From Planctomycetota bacterium (GTDB lineage: Bacteria; Planctomycetota; Planctomycetia; Pirellulales; Pirellulaceae), in contig JAGWWZ010000019.1 in the NCBI GenBank assembly GCA_018970165.1, positions 1 to 41,288 on the forward strand: DNA of 41,288 bases, read 5' to 3'. Below are positions 1 to 9,954 of this stretch, one piece after another. The notes beneath the pieces are model-generated. The model saw only the letters and a program-made list of their open reading frames with translations. It did no database searches and had not been told where the DNA came from. Numbering within the stretch: the stretch's first letter is position 1; each line of letters starts with the position of its first letter. The position numbers and the translations under genes are program-made.

Positions 1-107
1 GGCTATCAACGAGCGCTTTCCTGTGTTTGATGTTTGCCCATTGGGAATGTCCAGCCATTTTAGTACTCCTAAGCTATCTTCCGTATCCGATGCGAAGCCC
101 GAATTTC

Positions 108-1283
108 TTATTTCGGCTTCTTCTTCGCTAGATTTGAAGACACTGACCCAGATGAACCCGATCCTGAGGTTGCCTTCGAAATGGTTCCTCGCTTCTTGCC
201 CTTCGCATCATTGGTCTTTTTGTTCTTGGTGTCTGTTGGCTTTGGCTTAGATACCGATTTAGGTTTATCCTCTTTCTTCTCGAATTTTTTTGGAGAAGAT
301 TTCTTGATTTGCTCAGAGCCAGTTAACTTGTTTTTGGGTGCCGAAGGTGACTTTGTCGCTGGCTGTTTTGATGAGGCAGGTGGTGCCATTTTCTTCGTGG
401 CTACTGGCTTTGCCGGTGGCTTGCTAGCGGTTTCCTTCTTTTCGGCTGGCGTCTGCGCTAACTTTTCAATTTTCTTGGTTGGCTGCAAGGCTTGGACTGG
501 TGGTTCAGTCTTGTCGATAACCTTCCCTTTCGCGGTGGAAGTTCCTTTAGGACCGTCCCCAGTGGGTTTCATGGTCGGTTGCTTTGGTTTGGGTTCCGTT
601 TTCGGTTCTATCTTAGGTTTCGCTTTGTATGTTACACCTAGATCCTTGAGGACGCTCTGCACTGGACCGCTCTTGGGATGAGCCTTCATTTCCGTTGCGA
701 ATTGTAGAAGGAGGGAACCGAATTCGCTTCCTTTATTTTTGGGGATAGCGCGCTCCATGCCTGGAACGCTTTTTTTCTCGGCTTCTGCAGTTGTAAGGAT
801 TTCACATTGTACGAGGGACTCAATAATGACTTGGCTGATTGGAATGGAATGCCCTCCGAGCGCTTGTTGAGAAACATAGCTGGCAACGAATGGCGACATT
901 CCTTTCCATGCTTCAAGTTCCGCGACTGCTTTCCCTAGATTCGCCTTTTTTAGGTCGTCGAGTTCGTATTGATACCTTGCCTCAAAGAGGGATTGCAGAC
1001 ACTGTTTAATGCGCGATGCTGCTTGATCTGCTTGGGGGAGACTGTGGAGGCATTGCGCCAACTCGGAGATTGTGGTGACGCGAACTTCATTCCAATCGAA
1101 ATAGGTTTGTTGCAGTTTCGCGAAGGCTTCGTCTGCTTGATCGCAACGTGCGTCTTCCAGGCAGCATGCGTAGAGCAAGTGCTCCAAAACGGAACGCTCG
1201 GGTGCCTCTGGCGAAGGCTTAAAGTGTTTCTTTAGGGACTTGAATAGCGCATCGATTTTTGAGGCACGATTGCTGGCTGTCAT
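108..1283 (-). CDS. Decayed endonuclease III-like helical protein with lysine/proline-rich tail
   Basis: Product of 391 residues. Residues about 25-215 form a helical domain that resembles the endonuclease III (HhH-GPD) fold: the segment AWKGMSPFVASYV (about 125-137) sits where the helix-hairpin-helix lies, and HSIPIS (145-150) where the catalytic-Asp loop normally follows. The glycosylase Lys and Asp are not visible, nor is a C-terminal iron-sulfur Cys cluster, so catalysis is unlikely. Residues about 220-391 are a low-complexity tail rich in Lys, Pro, Thr and Ser, typical of nucleic-acid-binding extensions. It is the last gene of the nusA-infB-rbfA group, 40 bases after the rbfA stop, which suggests a role near ribosomes, RNA or DNA. 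The ATG at 1283 is preferred because an earlier start at 1358 would overlap rbfA. The fold call is inference; the open frame is secure. Confidence 0.7.
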   Translation of the reverse strand: MTASNRASKIDALFKSLKKHFKPSPEAPERSVLEHLLYACCLEDARCDQADEAFAKLQQTYFDWNEVRVTTISELAQCLHSLPQADQAASRIKQCLQSLFEARYQYELDDLKKANLGKAVAELEAWKGMSPFVASYVSQQALGGHSIPISQVIIESLVQCEILTTAEAEKKSVPGMERAIPKNKGSEFGSLLLQFATEMKAHPKSGPVQSVLKDLGVTYKAKPKIEPKTEPKPKQPTMKPTGDGPKGTSTAKGKVIDKTEPPVQALQPTKKIEKLAQTPAEKKETASKPPAKPVATKKMAPPASSKQPATKSPSAPKNKLTGSEQIKKSSPKKFEKKEDKPKSVSKPKPTDTKNKKTNDAKGKKRGTISKATSGSGSSGSVSSNLAKKKPK

Positions 1284-1323
1284 AGATACACGCTTGAAAT
1301 GGAAACTCAATCGAAGTTGTGAA

Positions 1324-1743
1324 TTACGGTGATTCTTGTTCCGCCTCGGAATGCTCAATGCCCGCTTTGTGTGTATCGGCTTCCGCCGTATCAGGATGTC
1401 GTTCGCGAGCTATTTGATCGAGAATCTGCTGAACAGCAACAGATTTTTTGACACCTTCGTCGATCACGAAAGAGAGTCTGGGAGTGTAGCGAGTGTCGAT
1501 GCGTTCCGCGATTCTGGTTTGTAGAAACCCGGATGCATTTTGCAAGCCCTTGAGTGTCGTCCGCTGTTGGCTATCGCTCCCCATGATGCTGACCGCGACT
1601 TTCGCTTCTCGCATGTCTGGCGATAGCTCAACTCCGAGAACCGTGACGTTTTTTACGCGCGGGTCTCGGAGTTCCGTAAGGATGGCCATCGAGACAACTT
1701 CTCGAATTGCCTCGGCTGCCTTTAGCAGTCGACGAGCACTCAT
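1324..1743 (-). CDS. rbfA: Ribosome-binding factor A (30S maturation)
   Basis: RbfA binds free 30S subunits and helps the 5' end of 16S rRNA mature. The 139-residue product has the family hallmarks: start [18 protein letters not shown], the segment [20 protein letters not shown], and the later LSFVIDEG. Length is normal for the family (about 120-140), with a short acidic tail from about residue 115. The ATG at 1743 overlaps the infB stop as ATGA (1740-1743), so the two are probably translationally coupled. This infB-rbfA order is the classical bacterial one. Confidence 0.96.
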   Translation of the reverse strand: MSARRLLKAAEAIREVVSMAILTELRDPRVKNVTVLGVELSPDMREAKVAVSIMGSDSQQRTTLKGLQNASGFLQTRIAERIDTRYTPRLSFVIDEGVKKSVAVQQILDQIARERHPDTAEADTHKAGIEHSEAEQESP

Positions 1744-4640
1744 GATTTAGACGAGCCCAGGGTTCGAGCAACTTCTTCGATGCGGTACGCTTCCAAAACG
1801 TCATCTACCTTCACATCGTTGAAGCCGCCCAGTTTGATGCCGCACTCCATGCCACGATTTACTTCTTTCACGTCTTCCTTGACTCGTTTGAGCGTGTCGA
1901 GAACGTAATCCCCGATCTTTCTTCCTTCTCGATTGACGCGGACACGGCATCCTCGCTCCACGGTTCCTTGTGCGACGTAACATCCTGCAATCGTACCGAC
2001 TCGAGACACCGAGAAGACCTGTTTGACCAGGGCGCGTCCCAATTCTATGACCTTCTCTTCCGGTTTGAGCTTGCCTTCGATGAGGGCTCGGATGTCCTGC
2101 GCCAAGTTGTAGATAATGTCGTAGCGGCGGATTTCAACGTTTCTGGTATCTGCCAGTGCCCGCGCGGCTTCATCAGGGATTACGTTGAACCCGACGATGA
2201 CTGCTTGCGAAGCACTCGCGAGGGTTACGTCGGCTACCGTGATGCCACCGACCGATTTCTGAAGGATGCGTATTTCCACTTCCGGGTGATCGAGTTTCCC
2301 GAGTTCTTTCTCAATAGCTTCGAGAGACCCGCGCGCGTCCGCACGAACGATCAGGTTCAAGGTTACTTTCTCTTCCTTCACTCCGAGTTTGCCAGACTGA
2401 AGAAGTTCCTGGAATGTCTCGAAAGAAACCTTGGGAGACGTACCTGAGAGGGACTGTTTTCGGAGGAGTTGTTCACGGCCAGCGGCTAATTGTCTGGCTT
2501 GCGCTATGTCGTCGATAACATAGAACTTTTCCCCTGCCTCGGGCGCCTTTTCCAGGCCGGTAATGTTCACGGGCATGGATGGGCCAGACTCGGTCATTTG
2601 TTTGTTCCGCTTGAGCGTATCATACAGAGCCTTCACGCGACCGAACGTTGACCCGCACACAACGATATCTCCGACCCGAAGGGTACCAGTACGAACCATC
2701 ACTTTTGCGATGACCCCGCGATCTGCGGACTGCTCGCTCTCCAAGCAAACTCCCATAGCGGCTCGCTTGGGATTCGCCTTGTAGTCGTGCAGTTCGGCCA
2801 CGGTCAGGATCGTATCGAGAAGTTCGTCCATACCTTGGCCGGTGATAGCGCTGGTTTGGACAACTTCCACATCGCCACCCCATGCGCTGGGGGTCAGGCC
2901 GTGTTCGGTCATTTGCGTCATGATGCGTTGCACGTCGGCCCCGGGTAGGTCGCATTTGTTCGCTGCGACGACGATCGGGACTCCAGCTGCTTTCGCGTGC
3001 GAGATCGCCTCTTCCGTTTGCGGCATGATGCCATCGTCGGCAGCAACCACCAAGATAGCAATATCAGTGACGTTAGCGCCTCGAGCCCGCATCTCCGTGA
3101 ACGCTTCGTGACCGGGGGTATCTACGAAGGAGACAGCCCGCCCGTCTTTTTTCACTTGGTAGGCTCGGATATGTTGAGTGATTCCACCAGCCTCGCCAGC
3201 GACGATCTTGGTCCCGATGAGATAATCGAGCAGCGATGTCTTTCCATGGTCGACGTGGCCGAGGAATGTGACGATTGGAGGGCGAACAACCAGGTCATCT
3301 GGGTTGTCTTCGAACGAATCGAGCTTGGCTATGACACTGTCCTCAAGCGTTTCGGCTTGCTTGAATTCGATTTCCACTCCGAGATCGATCGCAACCAGTT
3401 CCGCTTGTTCTTGGGTCAGCGAGGCATTGATGTTCGCCATGGTTCCCATTCCCATCAATGATCGGAGCACGCGTCCGCCGGTGACCCCTGCAGCTTCGCA
3501 AAAGCTACGAATGGTGCATGGCATCGTCAGGGAGATCTTTTCTTTCTTACCCGTGGCAGTTCCAAACTTCTTCTTGGGACGAAGTGCTGCCGCTCGGCGT
3601 TCTTCCTCTTCCTCTACCGATGCAAGGTCTCGTGTGGTTTGGATACGCGTCGCGTTTCGCAACGAGCTTCGTTCGCTGCGAGAAGCTTCGAGACTTGCCA
3701 GACCCTTCTTTCGTACAGGTTCCTCGACGTCGTCCGATGGCTTGCGGTGTTTCTGATTGAGCTTATTTTCGGCCGCCTGTTTGAATTCCGTTAGGCCAGC
3801 GTGCTGCGTTTGGCTAGGAGCTGTGGCTCGCCCAGTTCCTGTCCCTGACTTCGAGGGGCTGCTACCCGATTTCTCTCCGGACTTGGTGGGTGGTTGCTGA
3901 ACCCCCTTCAACACATCGGGAGTGAGTTTGACGATTGGCTTTTGCGCTACTGGTTCCGCTGGCTTAGGAGCAGGAGATGGGCCAGCGGACTTCGGAATCT
4001 TTGCCAGGTTGATGTTGATGACGGGATCCCGCGTCTTCCGCACGCGACTTGAACTCTCGCCGGAAGGTTTAGGCTCGGTTGATTTGCCACGACCGATAAC
4101 CCGCATCTTTCCGGAAACATCTGCTGGCGAATAAAAATCGTCTCTCGACAAACCTTCTGCGGCCCTTGGCGATGACTTGTCTCGTGTCTCCTCGGAAATC
4201 TCATTGGCTGAGACCTGGGTCGCGATATCGGATGCGGAGGCTTGATCAGGAACCTCAGCCGACGGAGGTTCTTCCGACAATGTGGGAGCCCGTTCCGCAA
4301 CGGCTGTCGTTGCTGAGTCGACAGTGCCAGTTCGATCCGCGCCTCCCATTTTCGCCCGTATAGAGGACAAGTCACGTCGAGGTGCCTGAGGTTTCGTTCC
4401 TAGGTCTCGTATCGGAGCTTCCTTGGGCGTTTCTCGCTGAGGCTTGAGCGCTTCTTTAGCCACAGGTGCAGATGGGGCACTTTTCTCCTCGAGATGTTTC
4501 TTTATCCGGAGAATTTCATCTTCTTCCAAACTCGCCAGCGCGCTACCCTTGCCTTGAATTCCGATGCGCGCACAGAGATCCACCAGCTCCTTGCTGTCCA
4601 ATCCCAAGTCTTTTGCAAGCGAGTAAATGCGAATTGCCAC
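1740..4640 (-). CDS. infB: Translation initiation factor IF-2
   Basis: IF-2 is the GTPase that brings initiator tRNA to the 30S subunit and promotes 50S joining. The product, about 966 residues, shows in order: an IF2_N helical domain ([20 protein letters not shown]), a long low-complexity linker to about residue 370 rich in Ser, Pro, Lys and Glu, a second IF2_N-like domain ([20 protein letters not shown]), and the G domain from about 455 with GHVDHGKT (G1), VDTPGHEAF (G3) and NKCD (G4). Beta-barrel domains and the C-terminal tRNA-binding domain follow. I place the start at the GTG at 4640 because the protein then begins at the conserved IRIYSLAK segment and GGGGA lies upstream; an in-frame TTG at 4670 would add ten unconserved residues. 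It lies downstream of nusA and overlaps rbfA by four bases. Confidence 0.96.
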   Translation of the reverse strand: MAIRIYSLAKDLGLDSKELVDLCARIGIQGKGSALASLEEDEILRIKKHLEEKSAPSAPVAKEALKPQRETPKEAPIRDLGTKPQAPRRDLSSIRAKMGGADRTGTVDSATTAVAERAPTLSEEPPSAEVPDQASASDIATQVSANEISEETRDKSSPRAAEGLSRDDFYSPADVSGKMRVIGRGKSTEPKPSGESSSRVRKTRDPVININLAKIPKSAGPSPAPKPAEPVAQKPIVKLTPDVLKGVQQPPTKSGEKSGSSPSKSGTGTGRATAPSQTQHAGLTEFKQAAENKLNQKHRKPSDDVEEPVRKKGLASLEASRSERSSLRNATRIQTTRDLASVEEEEERRAAALRPKKKFGTATGKKEKISLTMPCTIRSFCEAAGVTGGRVLRSLMGMGTMANINASLTQEQAELVAIDLGVEIEFKQAETLEDSVIAKLDSFEDNPDDLVVRPPIVTFLGHVDHGKTSLLDYLIGTKIVAGEAGGITQHIRAYQVKKDGRAVSFVDTPGHEAFTEMRARGANVTDIAILVVAADDGIMPQTEEAISHAKAAGVPIVVAANKCDLPGADVQRIMTQMTEHGLTPSAWGGDVEVVQTSAITGQGMDELLDTILTVAELHDYKANPKRAAMGVCLESEQSADRGVIAKVMVRTGTLRVGDIVVCGSTFGRVKALYDTLKRNKQMTESGPSMPVNITGLEKAPEAGEKFYVIDDIAQARQLAAGREQLLRKQSLSGTSPKVSFETFQELLQSGKLGVKEEKVTLNLIVRADARGSLEAIEKELGKLDHPEVEIRILQKSVGGITVADVTLASASQAVIVGFNVIPDEAARALADTRNVEIRRYDIIYNLAQDIRALIEGKLKPEEKVIELGRALVKQVFSVSRVGTIAGCYVAQGTVERGCRVRVNREGRKIGDYVLDTLKRVKEDVKEVNRGMECGIKLGGFNDVKVDDVLEAYRIEEVARTLGSSKS

Positions 4641-4962
4641 TGAGCAATGGTCCCCGGGCTCTGCCCTCAATTGTTCGGGCGAATACCCCTGTTCGTGCAG
4701 GAGGATCCCTTCGCCCTTGGTGTTGGTCTAGTTAATTCATAAAACGCCCCTTCGCGAAACCAGCGAATAACTCCATCGTGAGACGTACGTTGAAACCGTC
4801 AATTGTCCTTGCTGGTCATTTGGTCGACCTGCATAACGCGGACTATTTCGAACGATAGCTCCGGAGATTCGAGAATCTGCGACGCCTAATATGTTAACGC
4901 ATTACATGCCCGCCGTCAGGCGGTTTTCGAGGATTCGTGGCGAAAGATCTATCAAATCGAAC
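4641..4962. other. nusA-infB intergenic region with a small stem-loop
   Basis: About 320 bases without a recognisable gene between nusA and infB. At 4910-4923 there is a perfect 5-bp stem (CCGCC/GGCGG) with a 4-base loop. It is followed by TTTT only on the plus strand, opposite to transcription here, so on the nusA-infB messenger it is a stem-loop about 40 bases after the nusA stop rather than a normal terminator. The spacing leaves room for an internal infB promoter or a processing site, but I see no convincing promoter. Confidence 0.35.
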
Positions 4963-6213
4963 TCATCCTCCTTCCGGCTCGCCCCCAGATTCTCCGCGAT
5001 CGAGATCTTCGGTGGCGCGTCGTTCCTTCTCAAGCCGCTCCTGCTCCTTCCTAGCCTCCTCTTCAGCTTCCTGCTCCGCAGCCCTTTCCTCAGCTTGCTC
5101 CACGATCGATTCAACCTGTTCTTCGGTATATCCACCCATTTCGATGAGGGCTTCCGGTTCAATGACCGACAAGTCGTCGAAAGACAGGTAACCTTGTTCC
5201 ACCAGTTGTTGAGCGACTTCTTCTGTCATGCCCTCGATCTGCATGAAGGCTTCCATGGCACGTTCGATCTGTCGCTCGAGTTCGGGAGCAGTCATGATCT
5301 CAATATCCCAACTGCACAGTTTGCTCGCCAGGCGCACGTTTTGGCCGTATCGGCCGATTGCCTGGGACAAGTGTTCCTCGTTCACCAGGGCGATGGCCCG
5401 GCCGATCATGTCGCAAAGTAGAACTTGGTCTACCTGGGCAGGTTGGAGGGCGTTTGGGATCAAGACCATCGGATCGTCGCTCCATCGCACGATGTCGATT
5501 CGTTCGCCCGCCAACTCGCTTGTAACATTTTTGATACGATTTCCACGGACTCCAACGCAAGCTCCGACACAATCCACACGCTGATCGGAACTGCTGACTG
5601 CAACCTTGCTGCGATAACCCGGTTCCCGACTGATCGCATTGATCCGAATAACACCCTCAGCGATTTCAGGGATTTCCTGTTCAAACAAACGCTGGACGAG
5701 AGTCGTTTTGGTGCGAGAGAGGATAATCTTTACTCGATTTCCAACCGCCTTCACCTCGTAAATGACCGCTCGTACACGAGATCCGTTATGGTAGTTCTCG
5801 CCCGGAATCTGCTCGCTCTTGGGCAATATGGCTTCGACGTTCCCGAGCTGTACGATGGTCAGCCCTTTCTCGGTTCGTTGCACGACTCCGTTTACGAGTT
5901 GCCCGACTTGGCCGTGAAATTCGTCGAGCCGCGCGTCTCGCTCCGCTTCCTTGAGCTTTTGGATAATCACCTGCTTGGCTGTCTGTGCGCCAATGCGGCC
6001 GATCTCATCTTGGCTTAGATTCTTGCCATCGACCGTTGCATTGATGGCTCCCGAACCGCGAACGATTTGGATCTGAACTTCTGATTCCTCGCCGAACTGC
6101 CGCTTAGCTGCAGTCACAAGCGCCGATTCAATCGCCTGAAAAACCAACTCAGGGTCGATCTGTTTTTCGCGGTGCATAGAATCGACGATTCTAAGCAATT
6201 CTTGAGGATTCAT
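4963..6213 (-). CDS. nusA: Transcription elongation/termination factor NusA
   Basis: NusA binds RNA polymerase and nascent RNA and modulates pausing, termination and antitermination. The 416-residue product has the N-terminal polymerase-binding domain (MNPQELLRIVDSMHREK), an S1 domain at about 125-190 (LVNGVVQRTEKGLTIVQLG), then KH domains including GVRGNRIKNVTSELAGERID and AIGRYGQNVRLASKL. A helix-hairpin-helix segment follows at about 330-372 (EGMTEEVAQQLVEQGY; EMGGYTEEQVESIVEQ), and a Glu/Lys/Arg-rich tail ends the protein. It is the first gene of the group. rimP, which precedes nusA in many bacteria, is absent: the neighbour at 6340 is divergent and unrelated. Confidence 0.96.
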   Translation of the reverse strand: MNPQELLRIVDSMHREKQIDPELVFQAIESALVTAAKRQFGEESEVQIQIVRGSGAINATVDGKNLSQDEIGRIGAQTAKQVIIQKLKEAERDARLDEFHGQVGQLVNGVVQRTEKGLTIVQLGNVEAILPKSEQIPGENYHNGSRVRAVIYEVKAVGNRVKIILSRTKTTLVQRLFEQEIPEIAEGVIRINAISREPGYRSKVAVSSSDQRVDCVGACVGVRGNRIKNVTSELAGERIDIVRWSDDPMVLIPNALQPAQVDQVLLCDMIGRAIALVNEEHLSQAIGRYGQNVRLASKLCSWDIEIMTAPELERQIERAMEAFMQIEGMTEEVAQQLVEQGYLSFDDLSVIEPEALIEMGGYTEEQVESIVEQAEERAAEQEAEEEARKEQERLEKERRATEDLDRGESGGEPEGG

Positions 6214-6327
6214 GCGGTTTAATGCGTTTTAGGGTATGTCGGGGCCCCGAAGGATCCTAAGCTACGAATCCGGTCCTTCGAGAATCGCGCAAAGCTATCG
6301 TCCGACAACGCAAATGTCAACCGGCGT

Positions 6328-6333
6328 TATAAT
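6328..6333 (+). promoter_or_regulatory. Consensus -10 hexamer just upstream of the M43 protease
   Basis: A perfect TATAAT lies six bases before the ATG at 6340. No convincing -35 TTGACA sits at the usual spacing. If this is a real -10 box, transcription would start at or near the ATG and the messenger would be leaderless or nearly so. A chance match is possible. Confidence 0.35.
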
Positions 6334-6339
6334 GAGGCG

Positions 6340-7272
6340 ATGAGTCTTGCAAACCCCGAACCCCGACGGCAATGCGGCACGATGGCCGTACACCATCGCC
6401 TGTGCGAGACCGTCCCCGACTATCTGCATTCCAGGTACGCGATGGAACGCCGCACTCGGGATTTAGTCGCCACGGGATGCATGATGCGAGAAAAGCGACT
6501 GTTGTTTCGGATCCAAGTCGTCGTTCACGTCTTGTATCACCACTCGAACGAACAGATCAACGCCGCACAAGTCCGATCTCAAATCCAAGTGCTGAACCGA
6601 GATTTCCGCCTGAAGAACGGAAACCGCCGATCGATACCTCGTCCATGGCGCGGTTTAGCAGCCGATGCTGGTCTGGAATTTGAATTGGCGTCGGTCGACC
6701 CAGCAGGCCAACCTACCAAAGGCATCACCTACCACAAAACCGATCGACAATCCTTCGGGACCGGCGACTCGATCAAGAATCCCGAAAGCGGCGGCGTCGC
6801 CCCATGGGACACGCGGCATTACCTGAATATCTGGGTCGCACCCCTTACCGGGGGACTGCTTGGCTACGCGCAATTTCCGGGAGGACCTGAAGCAACCGAT
6901 GGAGTCGTGATCTCGCACACCGCCTTCGGATTGCGAGGAACTACCGTCGCTCCCTTCCATCGCGGACGGACTGCAACTCACGAGATCGGGCACTACCTCA
7001 ATCTCTACCATCTCTGGGGCGATATGTTGGACTGCGGTGGTACCGATCATTGCTGCGATACCCCGACGCAACGAACTCCGAACTACGGTAAGCCGTCATT
7101 TCCGAACATATCCTGCGATAACGGTCCGCACGGTGACATGTTCATGAACTATATGGACTACAGCGACGATGAGGTCATGGCGTTATTCACCGAAGCGCAA
7201 GCTGCTCGCATCGTCGCAACGATGACCGGCCCACGCGCGTCGCTCGACCCAGCCCCCGCGCCGCTTCCCTAA
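6340..7272 (+). CDS. M43-family (pappalysin/cytophagalysin-type) zinc metalloprotease
   Basis: The 310-residue product carries the extended metzincin zinc motif HEIGHYLNLYH (214-224; three His ligands, Glu general base) and a Met-turn, MNYMDY (269-274). Between them a Cys-rich loop (CGGTDHCCDTP) fits the M43B subfamily. The N-terminal segment around QCGTM (11-15) matches the start of the propeptide-like region that I recall from M43B proteins, which supports the ATG at 6340. M43B enzymes are normally exported, but no signal peptide is visible, and the open frame upstream to about 6250 also encodes none. Its stop overlaps the stop of the convergent glycosyltransferase gene by four bases. Substrate unknown. 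Confidence 0.88.
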   Translation: MSLANPEPRRQCGTMAVHHRLCETVPDYLHSRYAMERRTRDLVATGCMMREKRLLFRIQVVVHVLYHHSNEQINAAQVRSQIQVLNRDFRLKNGNRRSIPRPWRGLAADAGLEFELASVDPAGQPTKGITYHKTDRQSFGTGDSIKNPESGGVAPWDTRHYLNIWVAPLTGGLLGYAQFPGGPEATDGVVISHTAFGLRGTTVAPFHRGRTATHEIGHYLNLYHLWGDMLDCGGTDHCCDTPTQRTPNYGKPSFPNISCDNGPHGDMFMNYMDYSDDEVMALFTEAQAARIVATMTGPRASLDPAPAPLP

Positions 7273-8432
7273 CCCGCTCCTCGTAACACCTTGGCGTAGA
7301 TCTCGCGTACCCGCTCAGTCATGGTCTGATGTTTGAACAAGTCGGTGAACCGAAGTTGACCCGTCCGGCCCATATTCTCACGTAGCCGAGGATCCGCGAT
7401 CAGACTCGAAATCGAATCGGCAAGCGGTTCGATTGCTTTCGGCGGAAGCAGCCAACCGGTCTCGCCGTGGATCACTACCTCGCGAGCTCCGTCGATGTCG
7501 TAACTGACGACCGGTTTCCCAGCGATGAGCGCCTGGGGAAGGGCACGTGCCAACCCTTCCCTCAGCGATGCATGCACGAGGATATCCATCGCTCCCACCA
7601 GCGCCGGGATCCGCTCGGGCCGCTGTAAACCTGTAAGAATGAAATGCTTTTGTAGATCGAACCTGCGGATCTGCTGCTCAAACGACTCGCGAAGAATCCC
7701 ATCTCCAACCCACAGAAAACGGGCTTCGGGGTGTTTATGAATCAATTGTTTCGCTGCTGCCAGCACGTACTCATGCCCCTTGAGCGGGAACAGCCTTGCA
7801 ATCTTGCCGACCACAACATGTTCGGGGCCGAGTCCCAATTCCCGCCGTGTTTGATCCCGCAACTCATGGGCGCGTACAAAAGGCTCGACATCCATACCGC
7901 TGTAAACGGTCGTAAACTTGTCTCGCGGAGCAACTTCCGCCTCAACCATCAAGTCGGTCATTGCATCGGCAACACTGATCATGTGATGGCATCTCTTCGC
8001 TGCCCATCGCTCGCAGGCGATGTAAAATTTTCTTGTTGGGCTCGATTGGTACGGATGAAATGGGGCGCCATGCACCGTGTGAACAATACACGGTACTCGC
8101 AGTGACCATGCTGCGGCCCGCCCTAAAATTCCTCCCTTGGCGCTATGCGTATGGACGACATCCGGTCGGATCGATTGGAGCAACCTGCGAAGTTGGCGGT
8201 AAGCTCGCATATCCTGCCATGGGATGATAGATCGGATCAACGGAGGAACGACGATCACTGCGAGATCTGGATCTTTGGCGGTTTCGAGAAGCTTTCCCTC
8301 GGCACCGCGCGTCGGCCCGGTAATGAGAGTGACTTCATCACCGTATTCCCGCACCAAATCAAGGCAGTTGTAGCGAGTGTTCTCTTGGGCCCCCCCCACA
8401 ATCATGCGGGTGATGATATGAACGACTCGCAT
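7269..8432 (-). CDS. GT4-family (GT-B fold) glycosyltransferase
   Basis: The 387-residue product is a retaining glycosyltransferase of the GT4 type. The N-terminal glycine-rich loop is GGAQENT (13-19), followed by VHTHSAKGGILGR (93-105). The C-terminal donor-binding half has IARLFPLKGHEYVLAAA (211-227), WVGDG (241-245), and the segment REGLARALPQALIAGKPVV (291-309). In the classical E-x7-E motif the first Glu is E292 but the second position is Gln (Q300), a variant seen in a GT4 subgroup. No membrane segment is evident, so it probably acts on lipid-linked glycans or polysaccharide at the cytoplasmic face. It starts 15 bases after the tyrS stop and is likely cotranscribed with it. Donor and acceptor cannot be told. 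Confidence 0.9.
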   Translation of the reverse strand: MRVVHIITRMIVGGAQENTRYNCLDLVREYGDEVTLITGPTRGAEGKLLETAKDPDLAVIVVPPLIRSIIPWQDMRAYRQLRRLLQSIRPDVVHTHSAKGGILGRAAAWSLRVPCIVHTVHGAPFHPYQSSPTRKFYIACERWAAKRCHHMISVADAMTDLMVEAEVAPRDKFTTVYSGMDVEPFVRAHELRDQTRRELGLGPEHVVVGKIARLFPLKGHEYVLAAAKQLIHKHPEARFLWVGDGILRESFEQQIRRFDLQKHFILTGLQRPERIPALVGAMDILVHASLREGLARALPQALIAGKPVVSYDIDGAREVVIHGETGWLLPPKAIEPLADSISSLIADPRLRENMGRTGQLRFTDLFKHQTMTERVREIYAKVLRGAG

Positions 8433-8447
8433 CCAAAGACCCGCCGC

Positions 8448-9722
8448 TTAAAGGAATCGAAGCAGAGCATATCGTTTCTTGCCGCTTCGCAAAACGACGA
8501 TCGTCTCGCTCGCCAAGTCGCTTGAATTGAGCACACGCTCAATGCCATCGACGCGTCGATTATTGATATACGCGGCACCCTCGGTCACGGTTCGACGAGC
8601 TTCACTCTTGCTCCCGGCCAAACCGGCGGAGCAAAGGGCATCGATGATTCCCATTCCGTCCTCCAATCGCGCTCGCGGCAACTCGCAACTGGGCACATCG
8701 CGAAAGATGGGGACCAACTCGGCATCGCTCAAGCCGTCGATCTCTGCCCCGAAAAATATCTTGGTTGCCCGTTCCGCGATCCCGAGCCCCGCTTCTCCAT
8801 GCACCAATCGCGTTAGGGACTCGGCCAGCCGTTTCTGTGAAGTCCGTAAATGCGGCTGGTCACGCAACGATGCTGCCAAGGTTTCGCACTCGTCGGAATC
8901 AACCTCGGTCAGGAAACGCAGGACCATCAGTACATCCTTGTCGTCAACATTGATGAAGTACTGATAGAACTCGTAGGGGGTGGTGCGTTCCGCAGATAGC
9001 CAAATCGCCCCGCGCTCGGTCTTGCCCATCTTCTTGCCATCGCTGGTTGTTAGAAGCGGACATGTCAAACCATATAGCGAACTGCCAAGCATGCGCCTCG
9101 CCAAATCAATGCCGGCGATGATGTTTCCCCATTGATCGCTTCCACCGATTTGCAATTGACAACTATGATGTTTGGCCAAATGAACAAAGTCGTATGCCTG
9201 AAGGAGCATATAACTGAACTCGGTATAGCTCAAACCCGAATCGCTGCGTTCAAGCCGCGCCTTGACCGAATCCTTGGCAAGCATCACGTTCACTGGAACG
9301 TTCTTGCCAATGTCTCGAAGGAAATCGAGGAACGAGAATCGCTCCATCCAATCGTAGTTGTTCACGACGATCGCGGCGTTGCTCCCCTCAAACGAGAGGA
9401 ACTGCTCCATTTGGTGGCGAATCCCCCTGACGTTGTGCTCCAACGTTTCGCGCGAAAGCAGTTGCCGCTCCTCGGATTTGCCGCTGGGGTCTCCGATCAT
9501 CCCCGTCGCTCCCCCTACCAAAGCAATCGGCCGATGGCCTGCCTTTTGGAATCTGCGAAGCAACATCAGAGGTAAAAGGGAACCGACATGCAGACTGTCC
9601 GCAGTTGGATCGAAGCCAGCATAGACCACCGACGGTTTCGAAAGAATACCTCTAAGTTCGGCTTCATCCGTTGCCTGGTGAATCAGTCCTCGCCAAGCAA
9701 GCTCATCGATTATTGACTTCAT
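8448..9722 (-). CDS. tyrS: Tyrosyl-tRNA synthetase
   Basis: Charges tRNA-Tyr with tyrosine. The 424-residue product has the class I signatures HVGSLL (45-50, the HIGH motif) and KKMGKTE (230-236, the KMSKS motif). It also shows YAGFDPTADSLHVG, the tyrosine-pocket segment YTEFSYMLLQAYDF (about 166-179) and GGSDQWGNI (193-201). A C-terminal S4-like RNA-binding domain begins at about 355 (SKSEARRTVTEGAAYINNRRV region). Length matches the bacterial TyrRS family. The ATG at 9722 is preceded by GGGGAG. The glycosyltransferase gene follows closely in the same direction. Confidence 0.97.
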   Translation of the reverse strand: MKSIIDELAWRGLIHQATDEAELRGILSKPSVVYAGFDPTADSLHVGSLLPLMLLRRFQKAGHRPIALVGGATGMIGDPSGKSEERQLLSRETLEHNVRGIRHQMEQFLSFEGSNAAIVVNNYDWMERFSFLDFLRDIGKNVPVNVMLAKDSVKARLERSDSGLSYTEFSYMLLQAYDFVHLAKHHSCQLQIGGSDQWGNIIAGIDLARRMLGSSLYGLTCPLLTTSDGKKMGKTERGAIWLSAERTTPYEFYQYFINVDDKDVLMVLRFLTEVDSDECETLAASLRDQPHLRTSQKRLAESLTRLVHGEAGLGIAERATKIFFGAEIDGLSDAELVPIFRDVPSCELPRARLEDGMGIIDALCSAGLAGSKSEARRTVTEGAAYINNRRVDGIERVLNSSDLASETIVVLRSGKKRYALLRFL

Positions 9723-9954
9723 ATACTCCCCTACACCGCTAGCATTGGCCTTCCTTCAACGATTCGCTGCTCGTCTACGAGTGATATACGGCATCTTGCC
9801 CCCCCTGTCTATCGGTCTTGAAGCCCTGTCGGTGGTCTTGGGTACTACGCACGATTTATGCAATTGTTATTCTATTGGTGTGTCGGGAATACATCGTAGC
9901 ATTTCCCCCCGATCACTTTCCTCATTAGTCATTCGCCTCAACTGAGCCCCAGCC

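Noticed and set aside
94-120. Imperfect hairpin (GAAGCC-CGAA / TTCGGCTTC) at the end of the first gene
   Set aside because: It includes the stop codon in its loop, has a bulge and no T-run, so it is not a convincing terminator.
1968-3756. Several plus-strand frames of 110-162 codons opposite infB
   Set aside because: All lie inside the conserved IF-2 coding sequence and have no family features.
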